From contig JAFPVJ010000007.1 in the NCBI GenBank assembly GCA_017400135.1, positions 50,197-114,196 on the forward strand: a stretch of DNA of 64,000 nt, in the 5' to 3' direction. Origin of the DNA: Bacteroidales bacterium. GTDB taxonomy: Bacteria > Bacteroidota > Bacteroidia > Bacteroidales > UBA932. Positions 54,204 through 61,535 of this stretch are shown here, in pieces. The notes under the pieces were generated by a model, which saw nothing but the letters and a program-made list of their open reading frames with translations, did not search any database and was not told where the DNA came from. Every line of letters starts with the position of its first letter. Position 1 is the first letter of the stretch. The translations under genes and the position numbers were made by a program.

Positions 54204-54236
54204 ACAACGGGGCGGTCCGAAAACCAACCCCGTTGT
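54204..54236. terminator. Hairpin between sigma and anti-sigma genes
   Basis: ACAACGGGG / CCCCGTTGT, a perfect 9-base stem with a 15-base loop. On the minus strand it lies just after the sigma stop but is followed by an AT run rather than a T run, so it may be a partial terminator or attenuator that lowers FecR relative to sigma. Confidence 0.45.
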
Positions 54237-54256
54237 CCAAAAAAATCCGATTATTT

Positions 54257-54757
54257 TCAGGCGATCCCGGCCATCGAGATGTCAAGCCCGGCGAAATGGC
54301 GGGCAAAAATATCCAGGGCACGGGCGATATGCTTCTCCACGTTCTGGGTCGAAGTGCCCGTGCGCTCGGCGATTTCGCGCGTGTTCAGTCCCTCGAGGCG
54401 GCTCATGCGGAAAACCTCCCGGCACTTCTGGGGAAGGGTGGCCATCACCCTGTCGATCTCGGCCCGGAGCTCGGCAAACATCAGGTCATCTTCCGGCGTC
54501 CGGACGGCCAGCGCCGGCGCCGGACTGAGCGCATCGATCGCGGCCCTGCGCTTGAGATAGTTGAAACTGGAATTGCGGACCATCACGAAAAGCAGCGCGC
54601 CGGGAGAGACGTCCTTCAGGGTGAAACGCTTCTCATACAGCTTCACGAAGCACTCCTGGACGATGTCGTCGGCCACGGCGCCATCCCCCAGCATCCGGAA
54701 CGCATAGTTCCGCAAACGGGGATAATACTGCTTGAAAAGAGCCGCGACGTCCAACAT
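54257..54757 (-). CDS. ECF-type RNA polymerase sigma factor (FecI-like)
   Basis: Sigma-70 family factor that should transcribe PUL2 when released by FecR. The 166-residue product has region 2 (about 8-75, YYPRLRNYAFRMLGDGAVADDIVQECF), and region 4 (about 105-160, LPQKCREVFRMSRLEGLNTREIAERTGTS) with the HTH. The start at 54757 (MLDVAALF) is chosen because a TATATTTG -7 box lies at 54778-54785; the ORF upstream of it overlaps the flippase gene and promoter. It heads the minus-strand PUL2 cluster. Confidence 0.95.
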   Translation of the reverse strand: MLDVAALFKQYYPRLRNYAFRMLGDGAVADDIVQECFVKLYEKRFTLKDVSPGALLFVMVRNSSFNYLKRRAAIDALSPAPALAVRTPEDDLMFAELRAEIDRVMATLPQKCREVFRMSRLEGLNTREIAERTGTSTQNVEKHIARALDIFARHFAGLDISMAGIA

Positions 54758-54777
54758 GGGATTCCTGTGGTAGTGCG

Positions 54778-54803
54778 CAAATATAAAAAAATTCCTATAT
54801 TTG
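54778..54803. promoter_or_regulatory. Divergent promoters, PUL2 sigma gene / flippase
   Basis: TATATTTG on the minus strand (54778-54785) for the sigma gene and TATATTTG on the plus strand (54796-54803) for the flippase, only 10 bases apart. Their -33 regions must cross, so use of one may hinder the other. Confidence 0.6.
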
Positions 54804-54809
54804 ATTGAT

Positions 54810-56264
54810 ATGAATCTGAAGTCACTCGCCAAGGATACCGCCCTGTACGGGCTGGTGAGCATCGTAGGCAGGTTTCTGAACTACCTGCTGGTGCCGGTCC
54901 ACACCTATATGATTCCCGCCGCAAGCGGCGGATACGGTGTCGTGTCCAACCTGTACGCCTACACCGCACTGTTCCTGGCGCTGCTGACCTTCGGGATGGA
55001 AACGACGCTATTCCGCTTCGCCAACAAGCCGGATACGGATGACAGAATGGTCTACAGCAACGCGCTGCGCATGGTGGGCGGCGTAGTGGCGGGCTTCCTC
55101 GCAATCGTGTTCCTACTGCTGCATCCGATCTCCGGAGCGATGGGCTACACGGCGCATCCAGAGTATGTGGGGATGTTCGCCCTGATCACGGCGCAAGATG
55201 CCTTCCAGGCCGTGATGTTCAGCCGCCTGCGGCAGCAGCGCCGGCCCATCCGTTTCGTGGCGCTGAAGTTCGCCTTCATCATCCCGAGCATCCTGCTGAA
55301 CCTCTTCATCTTCCTCGTGATGCCGAAAGTTCCGGCGTTGCAGGGCATTTTCGAGCAGTTCAATTATGGCGTGGGCCTGATCTTCCTGACGAATCTGGCC
55401 TGCACGACGCTGGTGACCCTGCTCTTCATCCCCGAGATCCGCGGCATCGCCTACGGTTTCGACAAAGCGATGGCCAAGGAGATGCTGCGCTATTCCTGGC
55501 CCCTGCTGCTCCTGAGCCTCGTGGGCGTACTGAACCAGGTGGCGGACAAGATCTTGCTGCCGAAACTGATGCCGGGCGAGGACGGGTTGGTGCAGTTGGG
55601 CATCTACGGAGCCTGCGTCAAGATTGCGATGATCATGTCGCTGCTCACACAGGCCTTCCGCTACGCCTACGAACCCATCGTCTTCGCCGACAACAAGGAC
55701 AAGAACAGCCCGGCAACCCTGGCCGACGGGACCAAATACTTCATCATCTTTACCTTGCTGGCCTTCCTGGCCGTAGTGGTTTACATGCCTATCCTGCAGC
55801 GCTTTGTGGGTGAAGGCTACCGCGAGGGGCTGGGTGTGATCCCCATCGTGATGATGGCGGAAATCTTCATGGGCGTCTATTTCAACCTCTCTTTCTGGTA
55901 CAAGCTCACGGACCAGAACTGGTGGGGCGCCATCATGAGCGCCATCGGCGTGGCGGTGATGGTTGCCATCAATATCATCTTCGTCCCGAAGATCGGCTAC
56001 TGGGCCTGCGCCTGGGGCGGCTTCGCCGGCTACGGCATCTCGATGCTGCTAAGCTGGTTCATCGGCCAGAAGAAGTACCCCATTCCGTACGACCTGAAGG
56101 CCATCGGCGCCTTCTTCATCCTGGCGATGCTCATCTTCGCCGCCTATACTCTCCTGGGGCGCACCGGCTGGAATTCCATCCTTCTGATGGCCATCGGCAC
56201 CGTCCTGCTCGTCCCCTACGGTCTCGCCGTCTGGCGTACCATCAAAAAAAGACCGACCCCGTAA
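54810..56264 (+). CDS. MOP-superfamily polysaccharide flippase
   Basis: Integral inner-membrane protein with about 14 helices in 484 residues, of the Wzx/MurJ/MATE superfamily; probably flips a lipid-linked oligosaccharide for envelope or capsule synthesis. It begins MNLKSLAKDTALYGLVSIVG and has the typical GRFLNYLLVPVHTYMIP of Bacteroidota flippases. The start at 54810 is chosen because the -7 box ends at 54803; the earlier TTG at 54801 lies within the box. The substrate is unknown. It converges with tsf. Confidence 0.87.
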   Translation: MNLKSLAKDTALYGLVSIVGRFLNYLLVPVHTYMIPAASGGYGVVSNLYAYTALFLALLTFGMETTLFRFANKPDTDDRMVYSNALRMVGGVVAGFLAIVFLLLHPISGAMGYTAHPEYVGMFALITAQDAFQAVMFSRLRQQRRPIRFVALKFAFIIPSILLNLFIFLVMPKVPALQGIFEQFNYGVGLIFLTNLACTTLVTLLFIPEIRGIAYGFDKAMAKEMLRYSWPLLLLSLVGVLNQVADKILLPKLMPGEDGLVQLGIYGACVKIAMIMSLLTQAFRYAYEPIVFADNKDKNSPATLADGTKYFIIFTLLAFLAVVVYMPILQRFVGEGYREGLGVIPIVMMAEIFMGVYFNLSFWYKLTDQNWWGAIMSAIGVAVMVAINIIFVPKIGYWACAWGGFAGYGISMLLSWFIGQKKYPIPYDLKAIGAFFILAMLIFAAYTLLGRTGWNSILLMAIGTVLLVPYGLAVWRTIKKRPTP

Positions 56265-56276
56265 AGGATCGGCCTT
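56252..56276 (+). terminator. Weak hairpin after the flippase gene
   Basis: CCGACCCC / AGGATCGG-type imperfect stem followed by CCTT. It overlaps the last codons of the flippase gene and is not a strong terminator. Confidence 0.35.
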
Positions 56277-56295
56277 GAATCCGTAAAGACTGCGC

Positions 56296-57291
56296 TTAGT
56301 CAGCGAGGGAGAAACGCTTGAAGCAAACGACCTTCGCGTCCTTGTCAACGGCGGCCATGGCCTCCTTGACGGACTGCTTGCCGTCGCCCATCTGGTACTC
56401 CTGCTCCTCCAGCGTGCTCTCCTTGAAGAACTTCTGGAGACGGCCGTTCGCGATGTTCTGGATCATCTGCTCAGGCAGGGAGGCAGCCTTCTCGGCGCCC
56501 ACCTTGGCGATGATCTCGCGGGCCTGGTCGGCCTGCTCGGCGGTGATCCAACCCTTGGCGGTGTTGGACTCGATGTGCGCCTCGCTGTCCACGTGGGCCG
56601 GGTTGATGCCAACCTTCTTCAGGGCGGCGTCCACGGCCTTCTGGATCATCTCGTCCTTGGTCTTCTGCACGGCCACGGCGAGCTCGTTGTCGATCACGCT
56701 CTGCGGGCAGTCGGCCTTGGAAATGGACACGGGGTTCATCGAAGCAACCTGCATCACGACACCCTTGGCGATGTCGGCGGGAACTTCCTTGTTGAAGCCC
56801 ACCAGCGCGCCCAGCTTGCCGTTGATCTTGTGGATGTACTCGGCCACGAAGGGGGCCTCCACAAGGGCGTAGAAAGCGAGGACGTGCTTCTCGCCGGTCT
56901 TGCCGGTCTGAGCCTCGACGGCATCCTCGACAGTCTGGCCGTCGGCCATCTTGCAGGCCTTCAGGCCTTCGAGGTCGGCGGGAGCCTGTGCGATGGCGAC
57001 GTCGGCGATGGCTTCGGCAAGAGCCTGGAAGTCAGCGTTCCTGGAGACGAAGTCGGTCTCGCAACCGAGGCAGACAAGGATACCCTTGCCACCCTCGATG
57101 CGGGCCTTCACGGCGCCTTCCGTGGTCTCACGGTCGGCACGCTTGGCCGCGACGAGCTTGCCCTTCTCGCGGATGATTTCCATCGCCTTGTTGAAATCGC
57201 CGTCGGCCTCGACGAGGGCCTTCTTGCAATCCATCATACCGGCGCTGGTCATCTTGCGCAGTTTCATTACGTCAGCTGCAGTGATATTCAT
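56296..57291 (-). CDS. tsf: Translation elongation factor Ts
   Basis: Guanine-nucleotide exchange factor for EF-Tu. It begins MNITAADVMKLRKMTSAGMMDCKKALVEADGD, the classic UBA-like EF-Ts opening with the core motif MDCKKAL. A second motif is VCLGCETDFVSRNADF (about 74-89). The 331-residue length is the usual two-subdomain form of this phylum. It follows rpsB after 20 bases, the conserved rpsB-tsf order. Confidence 0.97.
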   Translation of the reverse strand: MNITAADVMKLRKMTSAGMMDCKKALVEADGDFNKAMEIIREKGKLVAAKRADRETTEGAVKARIEGGKGILVCLGCETDFVSRNADFQALAEAIADVAIAQAPADLEGLKACKMADGQTVEDAVEAQTGKTGEKHVLAFYALVEAPFVAEYIHKINGKLGALVGFNKEVPADIAKGVVMQVASMNPVSISKADCPQSVIDNELAVAVQKTKDEMIQKAVDAALKKVGINPAHVDSEAHIESNTAKGWITAEQADQAREIIAKVGAEKAASLPEQMIQNIANGRLQKFFKESTLEEQEYQMGDGKQSVKEAMAAVDKDAKVVCFKRFSLAD

Positions 57292-57311
57292 AACGGAAAC
57301 AGATTAATGGT

Positions 57312-58214
57312 TTATGCCTCAGTGTTTTCAGCGGGAGCCTCTTCGGCGGCGGGAGCCTCCTCCACGGGAGCCTCGGCAACCGGAGCCTCTTCAGCGGCGG
57401 GAGCCTCTTCGGCAGCCGCGGCCTCAGCCTCGACGTCGACCGGCTTCGCGCCCTTGCGGGAACGGAGCTTCTTCGTGGTCACCTTGGTCTCGGCCTCTTC
57501 GGCGGCCTCTTCCTTGTCCTTCGCGAGCTTCTTCTCCTCAAGGCCTTCCTGGATCGCGGCGCAAAGCACGTTCAGGATGCACTCGATGGACTTCGCTGCG
57601 TCGTCGTTCGCCGGTATCACATAATCAATAGGGGTGGGATCGCAACAAGTATCAACCATTGCGAATACCGGGATGTTCAGACGGTTGGCCTCACGGACGG
57701 CGTTGGCTTCCTTCTGGATGTCAACGACGAAGAGGGCGGAGGGGAGACGGTTCATGTCGCGGATGGAGCCGAGGTTCTTCTCGAGCTTGGCCCGCTGGCG
57801 GTCGATCTGGAGGCGCTCACGCTTGGCGAGCTTCTCGAAGGTGCCGTCTTCTTTCATCTTGTCGATGGTGCTCATCTTCTTGACGGCCTTGCGGATGGTC
57901 GGGAAGTTGGTAAGCATACCGCCCGCCCAGCGCTCGGTGATGGAAGGCATTCCGACAGCGGCGGCCTTCTCGGCGACGATGTCCTTGCCCTGCTTCTTGG
58001 TGGCTACGAAGAGGATCTTGCGGCCGCTGCGGGCCATTTCTTTCATCGCTTCGGCAGCCTCGTCGAGTTTGACGATGGTCTTGTGCAGGTCGATGATGTG
58101 GATCCCGTTCCTTTCAATGAAGATGTACGGGGCCATCTTGGGGTTCCATTTCCTGGACAGATGTCCGAAATGAACGCCTGCATCAAGCAATTCTTGGAAA
58201 TTTGTACGTGACAT
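57312..58214 (-). CDS. rpsB: 30S ribosomal protein S2 with acidic Ala/Glu/Pro tail
   Basis: Small-subunit protein. It begins MSRTNFQELLDAGVHFGHLSRKWNPKMAPYIF, and has FVATKKQGKDIV and RWAGGMLTNFPTIRKAV, all diagnostic for S2. About 235 residues are the conserved domain; then about 65 residues are low-complexity, rich in Ala, Glu and Pro (e.g. EEAPAAEEAPVAEAPVEEAP). Acidic tails on S2 are seen in other Bacteroidota, but their role is not known to me. Preceded by a 180-base structured leader. Confidence 0.97.
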   Translation of the reverse strand: MSRTNFQELLDAGVHFGHLSRKWNPKMAPYIFIERNGIHIIDLHKTIVKLDEAAEAMKEMARSGRKILFVATKKQGKDIVAEKAAAVGMPSITERWAGGMLTNFPTIRKAVKKMSTIDKMKEDGTFEKLAKRERLQIDRQRAKLEKNLGSIRDMNRLPSALFVVDIQKEANAVREANRLNIPVFAMVDTCCDPTPIDYVIPANDDAAKSIECILNVLCAAIQEGLEEKKLAKDKEEAAEEAETKVTTKKLRSRKGAKPVDVEAEAAAAEEAPAAEEAPVAEAPVEEAPAAEEAPAENTEA

Positions 58215-58394
58215 TTTCTTTTAAAAAATTTAATTTTTCTCTTTTCTTCAATCCCGGAGTAGTGACCTTTCCCATGTCAGTCTCCCGGATTTTCCGCAGT
58301 GTGGGCAACCTTCCAGTAGCTTCCCGGGATTCCCATCCCGAAGGAGGTCCGAGGGTTTGAAACCCAACTGTGCAAAAAGTAAAACAGGTGAATA
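58215..58394 (-). ncRNA. Structured leader RNA upstream of rpsB
   Basis: The 180-base gap between rpsI and rpsB can form several stems on the minus strand. The proximal one pairs 58250-58259 with 58282-58291 (9 of 10) and encloses TGAC/GTCA (58263-58266, 58276-58279). A second pairs 58326-58330 with 58335-58339 and CTTC/GAAG outside it (58320-58323, 58340-58343). A third is GGGTTT/AAACCC (58353-58365). An imperfect -7 box (TACTTTTTG) lies about 58372-58380. Probably an autoregulatory r-protein leader; the folding was done by eye only. Confidence 0.55.
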
Positions 58395-58784
58395 CTAACG
58401 TTTACTGAACTGGAAGCGTCTGCGGGCACCGGGCTGACCGGGCTTCTTCCTTTCGACCTCACGGGGATCGCGGGTCAGGAAACCGGCGGCCTTGAGCGCA
58501 GGGCGGTAAGCCTCTTTGTCGACCTCGCACAGGGCGCGGGCGATGCCGAGACGGATGGCTTCAGCCTGACCCTTGATACCGCCACCAACCATGGTGACCT
58601 TGATGTCAAACTGGCCTTCAGTCTGGGTGAGAACGAGAGGCTGGTTCACGATATAACGGAGTCCGTCCTCCTTGAAGTAGTCCTCCAGGGGGCGGTCGTT
58701 GATAACGATGTTACCGCTTCCAGCAACGAGATAAACGCGAGCAACAGCTGCCTTACGTCTTCCAAGGGCGTGAATCTGTTCCAT
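58395..58784 (-). CDS. rpsI: 30S ribosomal protein S9
   Basis: Small-subunit protein of 129 residues. Family features: [15 protein letters not shown] at the N-terminus, [19 protein letters not shown] in the middle, [24 protein letters not shown] at the C-terminus, the tail that reaches the P-site tRNA. It follows rplM by 9 bases. Confidence 0.97.
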   Translation of the reverse strand: MEQIHALGRRKAAVARVYLVAGSGNIVINDRPLEDYFKEDGLRYIVNQPLVLTQTEGQFDIKVTMVGGGIKGQAEAIRLGIARALCEVDKEAYRPALKAAGFLTRDPREVERKKPGQPGARRRFQFSKR

Positions 58785-58793
58785 TAGCTCTGT

Positions 58794-59246
58794 TTAAATT
58801 TCGTCCAACTTAATAACTTTAGGGTTCTGGGCCTGGTGCGGATGCTCGGGACCTGCATAGATGAACAGGTTGTTGATGAGCTTGTCACCAAGACGCGTCT
58901 TCGGGAGCATACCCTTTACCGCTCTCCGAATCAACTCGGTGGGGTTCTTGGCGAGGATTTCCTTCGGCGTCGTGAAGCGCTGTCCGCCCGGATAGCCGGT
59001 GTAGCGCGTGTAGACGCGGTCGGTCATCTTCTTGCCCTTGAGGGCGACTTTCTCACAGTTGACGACGATGACGTTGTCACCGCAGTCCACGTGGGGGGTG
59101 AAGCCCGGCTTCGTCTTGCCTCGGAGGACAAGCGCGATGCGGGAAGCAAGACGACCAAGCGCGAGATCCGTCGCGTCAATGACGACCCACTCCTTCTCGA
59201 CAGTAGCCTTGTTCAAGGAGACCGTCTTGTAGCTTTGTGTGTCCAT
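58794..59246 (-). CDS. rplM: 50S ribosomal protein L13
   Basis: Large-subunit assembly protein, 150 residues. It contains WVVIDATDLALGRLASRIA, LRGKTKPGFTPHVDCGDNVIVVN and GMLPKTRLG, diagnostic for L13. The start at 59246 (MDTQSYKTV) is chosen because the 30 residues upstream are non-conserved and the transcript begins near 59302. First gene of the rplM-rpsI-rpsB-tsf run. Confidence 0.97.
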   Translation of the reverse strand: MDTQSYKTVSLNKATVEKEWVVIDATDLALGRLASRIALVLRGKTKPGFTPHVDCGDNVIVVNCEKVALKGKKMTDRVYTRYTGYPGGQRFTTPKEILAKNPTELIRRAVKGMLPKTRLGDKLINNLFIYAGPEHPHQAQNPKVIKLDEI

Positions 59247-59280
59247 TGTCTTGATCTTTAAATGGTTAACTATAAAAATT

Positions 59281-59314
59281 GCGATCCCTACACAAAATAG
59301 GGACCGCAAAGGTA
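59281..59314 (-). promoter_or_regulatory. rplM promoter with hairpin at or near the mRNA 5' end
   Basis: A TACCTTTG -7 box (59307-59314) is overlapped by an inverted repeat whose arms are 59298-59307 and 59281-59290 (10 bases, one G:U; 7-base loop). From the likely start near 59302-59304, the mRNA would begin with a stem of about 8 pairs (GGTCCCTA / TAGGGATC). It may be an L13 autoregulatory leader or a stabilising 5' hairpin. Confidence 0.5.
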
Positions 59315-59339
59315 GCAAATATTTTCGTTTAAACAAAAA

Positions 59340-60065
59340 CTAAATCAGTGCATTGGCCTGCAGGAAAGCGTTGACTGCGACGGCGGCGAAGGCCAGGCAG
59401 ATGATGGAGGCGACGACCACGCCGATCACCTTGAGGCGCTTCATCCAGGTCTGTCCGCTCCAGCCGACGGTCTGGAACATGCTCCAGAAGCCGTGGGTCA
59501 GGTGCAGGAAGAGAGCGCCGAACCACACGATGTACAGGACCAGGACCCACCACTTGCTGAACACGGTGTTGAGCAGGACGTAAGGATTGTCCTCATAAGT
59601 GCCGATGCCGAACATCTCGGGCAGCTGCATCTTGGCCCAGAAATGGGTCAGGTGGAAGGCGATGAATCCGAAGATCACGATGCCCAGGATGAACATGTTC
59701 TTGGCGGACCAGGAATCAGCAGCCGCCTTGCTGGCGACCTCGTAGCGCTTGAAGCCGCCGCGGGCCTTCATGTTCCGCCAGGTGAGCCAGCAGCCGTAGA
59801 GGATGTGGATCAGGAAGCCCAGCGCCAGGATGGGGACCATGATGCTGATGAAGGGGGTGGACATGAAGTCGCAGCCGAGCTTGAAGAGGCCGTCCCCTGC
59901 GGAGAACAGCTTTTCGTCGACGGCCACGGCGCCGTACTTTCCGGTGAAACTGTCGATCACGGAGAAGAAGTTGATCGTCGCGTGAAGCAGGAGGAAAAGG
60001 ATCAGGAAAGCACCGCTGATGCTCTGGATAAACTTTTTGCCGATGGAGGAAGTAGATAAAGCCAT
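59340..60065 (-). CDS. Succinate dehydrogenase / fumarate reductase cytochrome b subunit
   Basis: Inner-membrane haem-binding subunit that links the flavoprotein/iron-sulfur subunits to quinone. The 241-residue product has five helices; candidate haem ligands are in LLLHATINFF (about 26-35), GFLIHILYGCW (about 82-92), AFHLTHFWAK (about 138-147) and LFLHLTHGFW (about 186-195), the arrangement of the di-haem B-type enzymes (sdhC/frdC). No sdhA or sdhB follows: the next gene on this strand is rplM with its own promoter. The other subunits must lie elsewhere or be missing. Confidence 0.92.
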   Translation of the reverse strand: MALSTSSIGKKFIQSISGAFLILFLLLHATINFFSVIDSFTGKYGAVAVDEKLFSAGDGLFKLGCDFMSTPFISIMVPILALGFLIHILYGCWLTWRNMKARGGFKRYEVASKAAADSWSAKNMFILGIVIFGFIAFHLTHFWAKMQLPEMFGIGTYEDNPYVLLNTVFSKWWVLVLYIVWFGALFLHLTHGFWSMFQTVGWSGQTWMKRLKVIGVVVASIICLAFAAVAVNAFLQANALI

Positions 60066-60103
60066 TTGACTGAAATTTATTCAAACAAGTGTGTTGTAGA
60101 CTG

Positions 60104-60151
60104 CAAATATAGACTCTTTCTTGCAAGTTTCATAATTTTCCGATATTTTTG
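60104..60151. promoter_or_regulatory. Divergent promoters, sdhC-like gene / pyrH
   Basis: TATATTTG on the minus strand (60104-60111) for the cytochrome b gene and TATTTTTG on the plus strand (60144-60151) for pyrH, the latter with TTG at 60121-60123 and a 20-base spacer. Confidence 0.65.
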
Positions 60152-60177
60152 TTTCCCACGAAAAACGACCCTACATT

Positions 60178-60882
60178 ATGTATAAAAGAGTATTGCTCAA
60201 GCTCAGCGGCGAAAGCCTCGGCGGCCCCCAGGGCAAAGGAATCGATGAAGCCAGCCTCAACAAGGCGGCGGCCGAAATCGCGGACGCGGTCCGCAGTGGC
60301 ATGCAGATTGCTATCGTGAACGGCGGCGGCAACATTTTCCGCGGCCTGCAGGGCGTCGGCAAGGGATTCGACCGCGTGGACGGAGACAAGATGGGCATGC
60401 TCGCGACGGTCATCAATTCGCTGGGACTGGCGATGGCGATCCGCTCCCAGGGCATCCGCGCCGAAGTATTCACCGCCACCCCGATGGAGCCCCTGGCGCG
60501 CTACTACGTCCGGGATGCGGCCGTCCGGGTGCTGGAAGAAGGCGGCGTGGCGCTGATCGCCGGCGGGACCGGCAACCCCTTCTTCACGACCGATTCCGGC
60601 GCCGCGCTGCGCGCCCTGGAGATCGGGGCGGACGCCCTCCTGAAGGGCACGCGGGTGGACGGGGTCTACACCGCGGACCCGGAGAAGGACCCGACCGCGA
60701 CCAAATACGACGAGTTGACCTTCGCCAAGGCGCTCGCCGACCATTTGAAAGTGATGGATGCCACGGCCTTCGCCCTCTGCGAGCAGGGGAACATGCCGAT
60801 CCTCGTGTTCGACATGAACGAGCCGGGCAACCTCAAGCGCATCCTCGACGGCGAAAAGGTCGGGACGCTGGTACACGTATAA
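60178..60882 (+). CDS. pyrH: Uridylate kinase
   Basis: Phosphorylates UMP to UDP in pyrimidine nucleotide synthesis. 234 residues of the amino-acid-kinase fold: LLKLSGESLGG (about 6-16), IVNGGGNIFRG (about 45-55), and LKGTRVDGVYTADPEKDP (about 155-172). Length is normal. It is co-transcribed with frr, 21 bases downstream, a common pairing. Confidence 0.97.
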   Translation: MYKRVLLKLSGESLGGPQGKGIDEASLNKAAAEIADAVRSGMQIAIVNGGGNIFRGLQGVGKGFDRVDGDKMGMLATVINSLGLAMAIRSQGIRAEVFTATPMEPLARYYVRDAAVRVLEEGGVALIAGGTGNPFFTTDSGAALRALEIGADALLKGTRVDGVYTADPEKDPTATKYDELTFAKALADHLKVMDATAFALCEQGNMPILVFDMNEPGNLKRILDGEKVGTLVHV

Positions 60883-60903
60883 AACGATAAAAAAGATAGA
60901 ACC

Positions 60904-61473
60904 ATGTTGACAGAAAGAGCGAAAGAGATCGTCGCACTGGCCGACGAAAAGATGCAGGACGCAGCCGCGTTCCTGGAGGATGACCTCAAGAACTACCGGG
61001 TCGGCAAGGCCAACCCTTCGATTTTCAACACCGTGACCGTGGACTACTACGGCACCGTATGCCCCATTCCCCAGGTCGCATCGGTGACGACGCCCGACGC
61101 CCGCACCCTGCTGATCACCCCCTGGGAGCGCAACATGCTCGCCAAGATCGAGAAGGCGATCATCGACAACAACCTCGGATTCACCCCGTCCAACAACGGT
61201 GAAGTGATCCGCTGCGTCGTCCCGCCCCTTACCGAGGAGCGCCGCAAGGACCTGATCAAGAAGGCGAAAGCCGCCGGCGAGCAGACCAAGATCGTCATCC
61301 GCAACGCCCGCCGCGACGCCATCGAGACCCTCAAGAAGGCCCAGAAGAACGAAGGCCTGAGCGAGGATACCGAGAAGGAAGCCGAAGAGGAAGTCCAGAA
61401 GATCACCGACAAGAACATCAAGACCATCGACACCCTCGTCGCCGCCAAGGAGAAGGAAATCCTTACCGTTTAA
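60904..61473 (+). CDS. frr: Ribosome recycling factor
   Basis: With EF-G, splits the post-termination ribosome. 189 residues, a three-helix bundle plus a beta domain; diagnostic segments are RVGKANPSIFNTVTVDYYGT, ITPWERNMLAKIEKAI and TEERRKDLIKKAKAAGEQTKI. It ends at a strong terminator. Confidence 0.97.
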   Translation: MLTERAKEIVALADEKMQDAAAFLEDDLKNYRVGKANPSIFNTVTVDYYGTVCPIPQVASVTTPDARTLLITPWERNMLAKIEKAIIDNNLGFTPSNNGEVIRCVVPPLTEERRKDLIKKAKAAGEQTKIVIRNARRDAIETLKKAQKNEGLSEDTEKEAEEEVQKITDKNIKTIDTLVAAKEKEILTV

Positions 61474-61496
61474 TGCCCATTCACCCTTTACAGATA

Positions 61497-61535
61497 CAGC
61501 TGCTTGCCCTTCCGAAAGCAGCTGTTTTGTTTTTT
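61497..61535 (+). terminator. Terminator of pyrH-frr, abutting the next start codon
   Basis: CAGCTGCTT / AAGCAGCTG, a perfect 9-base stem with an 11-base loop (61506-61515 region), followed by TTTTGTTTTTT. The next gene's ATG (61536) comes directly after the T run. Confidence 0.85.

Noticed and set aside
54758-54862. N-terminal extension of the sigma factor to 54862
   Set aside because: It overlaps the flippase start and the divergent promoter; the residues do not resemble sigma region 1 or 2.
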